Below, piece by piece: positions 16,682-25,026 of a stretch of 64,000 nt of DNA. How positions within the stretch are numbered: the stretch's first letter is position 1; each line of letters starts with the position of its first letter. The stretch comes from Anaerolineae bacterium. GTDB lineage: Bacteria > Chloroflexota > Anaerolineae > B4-G1 > DUEL01. A program made the position numbers and the translations under genes. The DNA is taken from contig JANXCY010000001.1 in assembly GCA_025060135.1 (NCBI GenBank), positions 98,331 through 162,330 of the forward strand, read 5' to 3'. The notes below the pieces were generated by a model. It saw only the letters and a list, made by a program, of their open reading frames with translations, did not search any database and was not told where the DNA came from.

Positions 16682-18949
16682 ATGGAACAGATCAGACGGT
16701 CTCTGGAAGAGTTGTTTTCCGGTTTTGCGCCCCCTCCGCCGGAAGGGGTTGCACCCGCCCCGCCTCCGGAGGAGGCCCCTCCTCCACCGGCCCCTCCTGT
16801 GGCGGCCCCGGTGTCTCCTGTACCTCCGGTTGCCCCTCCGCCTCGTCCGCCGGAGCGACCCATACCGCGGCGGGAGGAGGAGATTGCTTCTATCGTGGGG
16901 GCGCATATTAGTAACATCCGCTCCCAACTTCTGGGCAATGCATTGATTATTCTGATGGTGATTGTCTGGATTGCCTTTCTCCTGGGCGGCGCGATTGTCC
17001 GTTTGAGTCGAGCGATGGCTGATGCCGAATTGGAGACCCGGCGATGGAGCGTGGCTCTGGAGGCTGGAAGAACCGTTTCCGAACTCTCCACCGTTGTGGG
17101 ACAGGGTATTCTGCTTCAGGACGAAAATCTCCTTATCACAGGGGTGGAAGGAGTTCGACATGGGGTCCAGTCCGCCCGAAACCGGCTGCGGGAAAGCGCA
17201 GCCGATCTGCCCATAACGGACCCGCTGTGGGCCGACCTGATGTCGCTGGAGGCCAGTGTCGCTGAGGTAGATGGGTGGATGGATTTTGTCCTTAACGAGG
17301 CCAGCAAGGGGGATTGGAGAGGGGTGGGTGTCCTCCATGCTCAACTGATCTCCAGTTACTTTCGGGAGATCAGCAACGGAATCAACCGCATCCGGGAACG
17401 GACGTTGGAGCGCCGCGACATCGCTATGGCACGGGTGGCGGAGTCCCAGCGACTGCTGCGGGACATCTCCCTTGCCTGGGGAGCTGTTCTAGTCCTGGTG
17501 ATCCTGGGAGTCAATTTGGGACTTCTGCGGAGCATAGCAGCCCCCCTGGAGCAGTTGACCGAAGCTGCTGCCCTGCTGGCCTCTGGTCGTCTGGATACCC
17601 GGGTGGGTGTAGACCGGGCGGATGAATTCGGTCGCCTGGCTCAGGCCTTCAACGAGATGGCTGACCGCCTGCAGACCCTGTACAATGAACTGGAAGACCG
17701 GGTGCGGGAACGGACCCGGGCGCTCCAGGAGGCCAACTATGCTCTTCAACGGCGGGCCATTCAACTGGAGGCCAGTGCGGAGGTAAGCCGGGCCATCACC
17801 TCCATTTTCAACGTAGATGAATTGTTGCGCCAGGCGGTTGACCTGATTCGGGACCGCTTCGGTTTCTATCACGCTGGGATTTTCCTGCTGGACGAGACCG
17901 GAGAGTGGGCGGTTCTGCAGGAGGCGACGGGCGAAGCCGGTGCTCTGATGAAAGCGCGGGGCCATCGCCTGCAGGTGGCAGAGACCAGCATGGTCGGCTG
18001 GACCGCGCTCCATCGCAAGCCTCGTATCGCGTTGGATGTGGGAGAGGATGCAGTCCACTTTGCTAACCCTCTCCTCCCGTACACCCGCTCGGAGATGACC
18101 CTCCCGCTGATGGTCGGTGGACGGCTCCTGGGGGTACTGGACGTTCAGTCCACAGAGGAAGCCGCTTTTGATGAAGACGACGTCCGCACGCTCCAGAGCA
18201 TGGCCGACCAGTTGGCGATCGCTATAGAGAATGCCCGACGGCTTTCGGAAACGGCCGCATTTCTGGAAGCGACCAGTCCCATCTATCGCTTCAGCCGTCG
18301 GCTGAGCACGGCGGCCACCGTGGAAGACGTCGCCAATGTGATTATTGCCACCGTTTCCGAGACCGAGGCGGATGGGTGTGTGGTGGTGGAATTTGAATCT
18401 ATGAACGGCACCCCGAAGACCCTGATCTACCGGGGGGTCTGGCGGCGAGACCGGGAGCCTACATTCCGACCCGGAATGCGTATCGCGGTGGAAGAGGCCC
18501 CGCTACCGGTTCCGCTGCTGAGCCGCATCTGGGTCAGTGAGGATGTCCAGCAAGATTCCCAGTTGCCCGATCGGGCCCGGGACCTCTTCCAGACCACGGG
18601 CGTCGGTGCTGTGGTGAACATCCCCCTGCGGGTGGGCAACCAGCCAATGGGGCAGGTCGTGATCCTCCGCTCTACGCCGGGCCCCTTCTCCCTCACATCG
18701 CTGCGTCTGTATGAGGTCATTGGTGATCAGGCCGCCCTGGCGCTGGAGCGGGCCCGTCTACTGGAAGAGGCTCAGCGGCGGGCTGCCCGGGAGCGGCTGG
18801 TGGCTCAAATCTCCACCCGGCTCCGGGCTTCCCTGGACCCGGATACCATTCTGAAGACAATGGTTCGGGAGTTGGGGCGGGAGTTGGGAGCCCGCTGGAC
18901 GGCTGTAGAGATCACTGGACCGGCGAGGTCTCCAGATTCCGGCTTCTGA
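16682..18949 (+). CDS. Membrane GAF protein without kinase: Pro-rich - 4-helix - HAMP - GAF - GAF
   Basis: 755 residues from ATG 16682 (aaggag eight bases upstream). Residues 15-70 are Pro/Ala-rich (PPPEEAPPPPAPPVAAPV), cytoplasmic. TM1 is about 90-110 and a four-helix-bundle-like segment about 110-255. TM2 is about 260-285, then HAMP to about 340 and a coiled coil. A GAF domain at about 360-520 has GFYHAGIFLLDETGEWAV and QLAIAIENAR. A second, less similar GAF covers about 525-700. The tail from about 700 has RAARERLVAQISTRLRAS. It ends without HisKA, HATPase, cyclase or any output domain. The tail matches those of five other proteins in the cluster. It probably acts through another kinase. 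Confidence 0.86.
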   Translation: MEQIRRSLEELFSGFAPPPPEGVAPAPPPEEAPPPPAPPVAAPVSPVPPVAPPPRPPERPIPRREEEIASIVGAHISNIRSQLLGNALIILMVIVWIAFLLGGAIVRLSRAMADAELETRRWSVALEAGRTVSELSTVVGQGILLQDENLLITGVEGVRHGVQSARNRLRESAADLPITDPLWADLMSLEASVAEVDGWMDFVLNEASKGDWRGVGVLHAQLISSYFREISNGINRIRERTLERRDIAMARVAESQRLLRDISLAWGAVLVLVILGVNLGLLRSIAAPLEQLTEAAALLASGRLDTRVGVDRADEFGRLAQAFNEMADRLQTLYNELEDRVRERTRALQEANYALQRRAIQLEASAEVSRAITSIFNVDELLRQAVDLIRDRFGFYHAGIFLLDETGEWAVLQEATGEAGALMKARGHRLQVAETSMVGWTALHRKPRIALDVGEDAVHFANPLLPYTRSEMTLPLMVGGRLLGVLDVQSTEEAAFDEDDVRTLQSMADQLAIAIENARRLSETAAFLEATSPIYRFSRRLSTAATVEDVANVIIATVSETEADGCVVVEFESMNGTPKTLIYRGVWRRDREPTFRPGMRIAVEEAPLPVPLLSRIWVSEDVQQDSQLPDRARDLFQTTGVGAVVNIPLRVGNQPMGQVVILRSTPGPFSLTSLRLYEVIGDQAALALERARLLEEAQRRAARERLVAQISTRLRASLDPDTILKTMVRELGRELGARWTAVEITGPARSPDSGF

Positions 18950-18987
18950 GGCTGAAAGCCAGAATCGGTTCTGAAGAAAGGGTGGGT

Positions 18988-21168
18988 ATGATGTTCCAGT
19001 GGCTGAGACGATGGCTGGCTCCGCCTATCTTTGAGGACGAGGCGAAGACCCGCTCAGCGGGCCTGCTCTATACGATTCTTCTCTTGCTCTTTACTTTCAC
19101 TGTACTGACAGTACCGTACATGGCGATGACGGCCTCCAGCCGGGATATCGCCATCGCGGACCTGGTCATCGGTATCCTGGTTGGGTTGATGACATGGGGT
19201 GGGATCGTCCTCACCCGCCGGGGGTATGTGCAGGCTGCCGGAGTGTTGCTTTCGTTGTTCCTGCTGGCTCTCATTACCGGGATGCTCGTTTATTTTCGAG
19301 GAATCCGGGATCCATCCAGCACTATGTACTTTGTCGTGATTGCTGTAGCGGCGTTACTGCTGGGTGCGCGTACCGCGCTGCTCTTTGGCCTGCTCAGTAT
19401 CCTCTGTGCACTGGGAGTATACTACGCTGAGGTGCGCGGATGGGTCGTCTATCCGATGGCGCTCTCGGTGGACTGGTTTGACTGGTTCCTGCTCTCTATC
19501 TCTTTGGCGATGGGGGCTCTGCTCCTGTGGTACGCTGTGCGGAGTATTGAACAGGGGTTTGCCAGCGCGACCCGCCATGCCCGGGAACTGGAAAGAGTGA
19601 ACCGCGAATTGATCGCCAGCCAGAACATGCTCCAGGCCCAGGCCCGAGACCTGGCCCGGCGGGCTCGATACCTGGAAGCCACGGCCATTGTCACCAAAGA
19701 AGCTACTTCGGCGTTGAACGTGGAGATGCTGCTTTCGCGAGTGGCGGCGTTGATTTCCGAGTGCTTCGGCTTCTATCACACGGGTATCTTTCTGATAGAT
19801 GAGGCTGGGGAGTACGCCATTCTGCGGGCGGCCTCTTCAGAAGGCGGACAGCGGATGCTGGCCCAGGGCTACCGGCTGGCAGTAGGAAGGGAAGGGGTCA
19901 TTCCTGATGTGGTCAGGACGGGACAGCCCCGTATCGCACTGAATGTAGGGGAAAACGCGACCGTTGGGGATAACCCTGATCTGCCACTGACCCGTTCGGA
20001 ACTGGCATTGCCGCTGAGGGTGGGTGAGCGAGTGATCGGGGTGCTGGATGTTCATTCCGCGGAGCCAGAGGCATTTTCAAAGGAAGATGTGGCGGTCTTG
20101 CAGACGCTGGCGGACCAGGTTGCGCTGGCCATTCAGAACGCCCGCCTGCTGGAGGAGACCCAGGACCGCCTGCGGGAGGTCGCTGCCCTGACCCGGGAAT
20201 ACGCCGTCCGAGAATGGGAGCGGTTGGTCTCCACCCGCCCAGGTTGGGGGTATGTGTACGATGGAGTGGAGGCGATGCCCAGCGAAGTGGCACCGGTGGA
20301 TCGTTCGGGCGCCGCGCTCACCCTGCCACTCCAGATACCGGGAGGTGAGCCTATCGGACGGTTGCTGGTGGCGCTCCCGGACCGCCCTCCGGATCCGGAG
20401 GAGATCGCGCTGGCCCGGACGGTCGTTGAACAGGCCACGCAGGCGCTGGAGAGCGCCCGTCTTTTCCAGGAGACCCGACGGACCCTCTCAGAGATGGAAG
20501 TTCTCTATCGGGCTAGTCAGGCGATCAGTACCGCGGGGAATCCCGACGAGGTTTTGCACGCCTTTGTGGACCACATTGTCCCGACGCAGATTGATCGCTG
20601 TATCCTGGCGCTCCTGGACCCGGCGAGCCCGGAGGAACCGACAATAGAACTGATCGCCGCGTGGGATCGCGGGAAAGAGAAGTCACCCGTCTTGGGCCGC
20701 CGTTGGAGTGTGGCTCAGATCCCGTTCCTCGGTCGCCTGACGACCGAACCCGTGGTGGTGTCCGATGTGGCTAATGCCGTCGATGTAGATGAGACATCCC
20801 GGCATATCGCGCTGAACGTGTTGGGTATTCGGGCGTTCCTGGCGATTCCTCTGGTGACGAGACAGCGGCTGCTGGGCTGGCTGCTGGTGGAATCCCTCAC
20901 CGGGCCTTACGAATTCACTGAACGGGAAATCCGCCTCTACCGGACACTGGCCGACCAGGCGGCAGTGGCGCTGGAGCGGATGCGTCTCTTTGAGGAGACC
21001 CGGCGCCGGGCTGAATGGGAACGTATCCGCGCTGAGGTCTCTGCCCGGGTGCGCGCGTCCACTGATATGGAAACCATTCTACGCACCGCTGTCCGGGAAC
21101 TGGGGCGGGCCTTCCGGGCCGCCGAGGGCGTTATCCAACTGCATAGAGGCGATGGCTATGGCAGTTGA
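18988..21168 (+). CDS. Six-TM GAF protein without kinase
   Basis: 726 residues; ATG 18988 chosen, with GTG 18982 and ATG 18991 as alternatives. Residues about 20-195 hold six hydrophobic helices (MYFVVIAVAALLLGARTALL among them), resembling the N-terminus of the protein at 25027. A coiled coil follows, then GAF 1 (about 235-390) with the cluster signature ASSEGGQRMLAQGYRLAVG, then the linker TREYAVREWERL, a shortened GAF-like segment, a fuller GAF 3 (about 505-670), and the shared tail (VSARVRAS, LRTAVRELG). No kinase or other output domain is present. Its last 11 bases overlap the next gene, so the two are translationally coupled. Confidence 0.85.
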   Translation: MMFQWLRRWLAPPIFEDEAKTRSAGLLYTILLLLFTFTVLTVPYMAMTASSRDIAIADLVIGILVGLMTWGGIVLTRRGYVQAAGVLLSLFLLALITGMLVYFRGIRDPSSTMYFVVIAVAALLLGARTALLFGLLSILCALGVYYAEVRGWVVYPMALSVDWFDWFLLSISLAMGALLLWYAVRSIEQGFASATRHARELERVNRELIASQNMLQAQARDLARRARYLEATAIVTKEATSALNVEMLLSRVAALISECFGFYHTGIFLIDEAGEYAILRAASSEGGQRMLAQGYRLAVGREGVIPDVVRTGQPRIALNVGENATVGDNPDLPLTRSELALPLRVGERVIGVLDVHSAEPEAFSKEDVAVLQTLADQVALAIQNARLLEETQDRLREVAALTREYAVREWERLVSTRPGWGYVYDGVEAMPSEVAPVDRSGAALTLPLQIPGGEPIGRLLVALPDRPPDPEEIALARTVVEQATQALESARLFQETRRTLSEMEVLYRASQAISTAGNPDEVLHAFVDHIVPTQIDRCILALLDPASPEEPTIELIAAWDRGKEKSPVLGRRWSVAQIPFLGRLTTEPVVVSDVANAVDVDETSRHIALNVLGIRAFLAIPLVTRQRLLGWLLVESLTGPYEFTEREIRLYRTLADQAAVALERMRLFEETRRRAEWERIRAEVSARVRASTDMETILRTAVRELGRAFRAAEGVIQLHRGDGYGS

Positions 21169-21940
21169 GAAAGACCAAAACATCATTCCCCTGATCCGCC
21201 AGCAACTGCCGGAATTGATCCGCCGCGACCCGGAAATTCGGGCCTGGGTCCTGCAGATGGCAGAGGAACGCTTCGCGGATCGGGTCCAGACGGACCGACG
21301 TTTTGCGCAGATGCTGGCCGAAGGGCGCCAGGAACGGGAGGAGTGGAACCGTCGCTGGGAGGAACAGCGCGCCGAGTGGGAGCGCCGCTGGGAAGAATCG
21401 GAGCGGCGCTGGGCCGACTGGGAACAGCGCTGGGAGGAACAACGGGCGGATTGGGAGCGCCGCTGGCAGGAAATGCGCGAGGACTGGGAACGTCGCTGGC
21501 GGGATCATCAGGATATCCTCAGGACACTGACCCAGCGGATAGATACCGGTATCAGCGCCATCGGTGCTCGCTGGGGTATCTTTGCGGAGTCCGCCTTCCG
21601 CAGCGGCATCCAGGCCATCCTGGAGGAGAGTTTCGGTGTCCAGGTCCTTCGGTATCAGGCCTACGACGAGGCTGGCGAGGTGTTTGGGCGCCCCGACCAG
21701 GTGGAACTGGACCGCCTCATTCGGAATCACACGCTGATCGTTTGCGAGATCAAGTCCTCCATAAGCCGCTCGGATATGCACGCCTTTGACCGGAAGGTTC
21801 GCTTCTACGAGCGGCGGGAAGGTCGGCAAGCCGACTGCAAGATCGTCATCTCCCCGATGGTGGAAGAACAGGCGATGCGGCTTGCCCAGCAGGAACTGGG
21901 CATTGAGGTGGATACTTACGCCGATGAGGTTCCGCTATAG
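21158..21940 (+). CDS. Trp-rich hendecad coiled-coil protein with PD-(D/E)XK-like domain, copy 2
   Basis: 260 residues from ATG 21158 (agaggc seven bases upstream; ATG 21152 is the alternative). Paralogue of the gene at 14870 in layout: helical N-terminus, coiled coil, shared GARWGIFAESAFRSGI motif, nuclease-like domain. The coiled coil (about residues 60-120) carries Trp at spacings of 4 and 7, that is in 11-residue units such as WERRWEEQRAE. The nuclease-like motif is complete: Glu in AESAFR, Asp185 in VELDRLI, Glu197 and Lys199 in CEIKSSI. KIVISPMVEEQAMRLA follows, as KIVISPM-like text does in copy 1. The gene overlaps the preceding sensor by 11 bases and is followed 16 bases later by another sensor. 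Confidence 0.82.
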   Translation: MAVEKDQNIIPLIRQQLPELIRRDPEIRAWVLQMAEERFADRVQTDRRFAQMLAEGRQEREEWNRRWEEQRAEWERRWEESERRWADWEQRWEEQRADWERRWQEMREDWERRWRDHQDILRTLTQRIDTGISAIGARWGIFAESAFRSGIQAILEESFGVQVLRYQAYDEAGEVFGRPDQVELDRLIRNHTLIVCEIKSSISRSDMHAFDRKVRFYERREGRQADCKIVISPMVEEQAMRLAQQELGIEVDTYADEVPL

Positions 21941-21956
21941 CGGTGAGGTGAACCCT

Positions 21957-23795
21957 ATGGAGCGCTTTTCTTTCCGACAGTTTTTGAACACCCTGGGTGG
22001 CCGGTTGATTGGCCTGGTTCTCTTCCTCATCGTCATCGCCATCGCTGGTGGCATTATCATCGGCGTCCAATTGCTCCGCATTCGCGCGGCGGTGAATGTG
22101 ATGGAGGAAACGACCCGATCGCTGGAAGTGGCCATGCTGGTCGCCCGGGAGACGACGAGCCTGGTCCTGCGCGTCTGGGAAGACATGGAAGGCGGGGTTT
22201 CTCTGGAGGAGTTAAAACGGGATATTTCCCCCTCCGTGATCGCTATAGAGACCTATCAGCAGGCCCTTCGGGACCAGGCCCGGTCTCTGCCGGTGGGGGA
22301 TAGGCTCCGGGTCAGTATGGAGATTGTGGCGGATCGTTCGGTCAGCGTGTCCAGAGTGGCATACCCCGTGATCCAGGCAATAGAGGCCGGTCGGTGGGTG
22401 TCCGCCCGGTACTTGTTGCAAGCGATGGCGACCCATAACCGGCTGATGGAAGAGGAGGTAACGAGGATGGTCGCTCTGGCCCGGGAGCGCCACGGGCAGG
22501 CCATGGTGGAAGCCCGACGGGCGGCCCGGGGAGTGCTTATTGTTGTCCCGGTAGCGGCGGTAACGGTCATCCTGGCAGCGATCGTGGCTGGAACAGTGGC
22601 TCTGCGCGGCGTGGTGACCGGGATGCGCACGCTCTCCGTCTCTGCCCGCCGATTGGCAGAGGGCCATCTGGAAGAACGGGTCCCCGTTCGGGGGTTGGAG
22701 GAATTCCGCTTCCTGGCCCGCACGCTCAACGAGATGGCTGCTGAAATCCAGGGCCTCTACACCGGACTGGAGCATCTGGTGGCCCAACGCACTGCTGAAT
22801 TGGCCCGCCGAACCGCGCAACTGGAAGCCGCGGCTACAGTGGCCCGTCGCGCTGCCGAAATCCGGGATGTGGATACGCTCCTGAATGAGACGGTGCGCCT
22901 GATCTCCGACCGTTTCGGCTTTTACCACGCGGGCATCTTTCTGGTGGACGAAGCCGGAGAGTATGCGGTTCTGCGGGCGGCCTCTTCGGAAGGCGGGCAG
23001 CGGATGCTGGCCCGGGGTCACCGATTGGCCGTGGGCCGGGTCGGTATTGTGGGATACGTGGCGGGGACGGGAAAGCCGCGCATCGCGCTGGACGTGGGCG
23101 CCGATGCTGTCTTCTTTGATAACCCCGACCTGCCGTTGACCCGTTCCGAGATGGCGGTGCCGTTGAAGGTGGGAGAGCGAGTCATCGGTGTGCTGGATGT
23201 CCAATCTGAAAAACCGGCGGCTTTCGCGGAAGAGGATGTGGCGATCCTGCAAACCCTGGCGGATCAGATTGCTCTGGCGATAGAGAATACCCGTCTGCTG
23301 GAGGAAAGCCGTCGGACGCTGGAGGAACTGGAGCGGCTATATGGGGAGCGGGTGCGCGAGGCCTGGCGTAGGTGGGCTGTGGCTCGTCCGACCGCTTACC
23401 GCTATACGGGCATAGATGTGGAGCCCCTGCCAGCACCGATCCCGCTGACCGACGAAGAGGACGGTCGGCGGCTGGCCGTACCCATCCGTCTCTGGGGACA
23501 GACCATCGGGTCGATTCTGCTTCACCGTACAAAGGAGCAACCCCTGTGGTCGCCGGAGGAGCGGCGGCTGGCGGAGGAGATCGGTGATCAGATTGCCCTG
23601 GCGCTGGAGAATGCCCGGCTGATCGCAGAGACTGAGAGTCGGGCTGCCCGCGAACACATGCTCAGCGAGATCACCTCCCGTCTGACACGTTCGCTGGATA
23701 TAGATGCCCTGCTGGAAACAGCGGTGAGAGAGTTGGCCCAATTGCCGCAGGTGGCAGAGGTAGCGGTGTACGTGGGAGGCCCGGAAGAGCAGTAA
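21957..23795 (+). CDS. Membrane GAF protein without kinase: 4-helix - HAMP - GAF - short GAF
   Basis: 612 residues from ATG 21957, MERFSFRQFLNTL; gaggtg upstream. TM1 is about 15-38, a helical extracytoplasmic domain about 40-190, TM2 about 195-218, HAMP about 218-270, then a coiled coil. GAF 1 (about 290-450) has GFYHAGIFLVDEAGEYAVL and RIALDVGADAVFFDNPDLP. The linker RLYGERVREAWRRW leads into a short degenerate GAF that ends IALALENARLIAE, followed by the shared tail (ITSRLTRSLD, ETAVRELAQ). It is paralogous over its full length to the first half of the protein at 30351, whose start reads MKRFSFRRFRSTI. No output domain. Confidence 0.86.
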   Translation: MERFSFRQFLNTLGGRLIGLVLFLIVIAIAGGIIIGVQLLRIRAAVNVMEETTRSLEVAMLVARETTSLVLRVWEDMEGGVSLEELKRDISPSVIAIETYQQALRDQARSLPVGDRLRVSMEIVADRSVSVSRVAYPVIQAIEAGRWVSARYLLQAMATHNRLMEEEVTRMVALARERHGQAMVEARRAARGVLIVVPVAAVTVILAAIVAGTVALRGVVTGMRTLSVSARRLAEGHLEERVPVRGLEEFRFLARTLNEMAAEIQGLYTGLEHLVAQRTAELARRTAQLEAAATVARRAAEIRDVDTLLNETVRLISDRFGFYHAGIFLVDEAGEYAVLRAASSEGGQRMLARGHRLAVGRVGIVGYVAGTGKPRIALDVGADAVFFDNPDLPLTRSEMAVPLKVGERVIGVLDVQSEKPAAFAEEDVAILQTLADQIALAIENTRLLEESRRTLEELERLYGERVREAWRRWAVARPTAYRYTGIDVEPLPAPIPLTDEEDGRRLAVPIRLWGQTIGSILLHRTKEQPLWSPEERRLAEEIGDQIALALENARLIAETESRAAREHMLSEITSRLTRSLDIDALLETAVRELAQLPQVAEVAVYVGGPEEQ

Positions 23796-23853
23796 TCGGG
23801 CCGGACCTGCCCTTACCTTGCGAGGGTCCGTATCTGGTGGACAAAGGAGACCC

Positions 23854-25002
23854 ATGGAGCGCTACGACATCCTCATCGTCGGTGCCGGGCCTGCTGGAAT
23901 CTCTACCGCTCTGTACCTGCAACAAATCGCACCGGAACGGGTATCCCGTACGTTGGTGTTGGAGAAGGCGCGGCATCCCCGCCCGAAAATCTGCGCCGGT
24001 GGCGTGATGCCCGATGGAGTCCGACTGCTGCGCGGGTTGGGGTTGGACATCCGGGACATCCCAGCCACACCGGTGAACCTGGTCCAATTCGGCTACAACG
24101 ACCAGGGAGTGGTGTTTGAGGAGGAAGGGGAGAACACACCGTTCCACTTCTATATCGTTCTGCGGGAGGAGTTGGACGCCTGGCTGGTGGCCAGGGCCCG
24201 GGAGCGAGGCATTGGGATCCTGGAAGAAAGTCCGGTTAGAAAAGTATCGCGGAGCGGGGATTGGATAGAAGTAGCCACAGAGCATCAGACCTATCAAGCC
24301 CGGGTGGTGGTAGGCGCCGACGGGGCCCAAAGCGTGGTTCGCCGGGCCATTGGGGGTGGGAAAGCCCGATATGCTCGCGCGCTTCAGGTCTGGGCACCGC
24401 CCCCTCCGGGCCACCCACTCCATCGGGAGCGGGGGGTCTACTTTGACTTTCAGTATGTCCCCCAGGGTATTCCGGGATACATCTGGGATTTCCCCGTCCA
24501 GATCCGGGGGCAGGCCATGCGGTGTTGGGGCATCTACGATAGCCATGTGCTCTCCGGGAAAGCCGAACGACGGATTCGGGAGGCATTTTATGAACGCCTG
24601 GCTCATTATGGCTATCGTCCCGAGGAGCATCGGCTATACGGAGGCGTGATCCATCATTTTTATCCGGACAACGTCTTCTCTGTGCCAGGGGTTCTACTGG
24701 TGGGGGATGCGGCCGGTGTGGACGCGCTTTTTGGTGAGGGGATCAGCCCGGCGCTGGGCTATGGGAAAATCGCAGCCCAGACTATTGCCGATGCCTTTGC
24801 CCGAGAGGATTTCTCCTTCCGGGACTACCGGGAGCGGGTGATGAAGAGCGGCCTGGGGACACTGCTGATGCAACGCCTGCGGATTGCTTCCATCCTGTAT
24901 CGCCTGCGATCTCCAGTACTCCAGCGCTTCATCTGGTTACGTTGTGCCGGGGCAGTACGCTGGTCCATCCGGCGGATGATGGACTGGGCGGCTCGCGGAT
25001 AG
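23854..25002 (+). CDS. FAD-dependent oxidoreductase, geranylgeranyl reductase family
   Basis: 382 residues from ATG 23854; aaaggaga lies just upstream, and a longer version from 23818 is rejected. Visible: Rossmann FAD motif ILIVGAGPAGISTALYL at the N-terminus, LEKARHPRPKICAGGVMP, ARVVVGADGAQSVVRRAIG, and the third FAD motif LVGDAAGVDALFGEGISPALGYG, typical of the geranylgeranyl reductase / digeranylgeranylglycerophospholipid reductase group. Family members reduce isoprenoid double bonds in lipids, chlorophyll tails or quinones. The substrate here is unknown. It sits in the sensor operon with 58- and 24-base gaps either side, which suggests co-expression but not necessarily a signalling role. 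Confidence 0.88.
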   Translation: MERYDILIVGAGPAGISTALYLQQIAPERVSRTLVLEKARHPRPKICAGGVMPDGVRLLRGLGLDIRDIPATPVNLVQFGYNDQGVVFEEEGENTPFHFYIVLREELDAWLVARARERGIGILEESPVRKVSRSGDWIEVATEHQTYQARVVVGADGAQSVVRRAIGGGKARYARALQVWAPPPPGHPLHRERGVYFDFQYVPQGIPGYIWDFPVQIRGQAMRCWGIYDSHVLSGKAERRIREAFYERLAHYGYRPEEHRLYGGVIHHFYPDNVFSVPGVLLVGDAAGVDALFGEGISPALGYGKIAAQTIADAFAREDFSFRDYRERVMKSGLGTLLMQRLRIASILYRLRSPVLQRFIWLRCAGAVRWSIRRMMDWAARG

Positions 25003-25026
25003 TCCGTTTCATCTGGGGAGGCGGTG

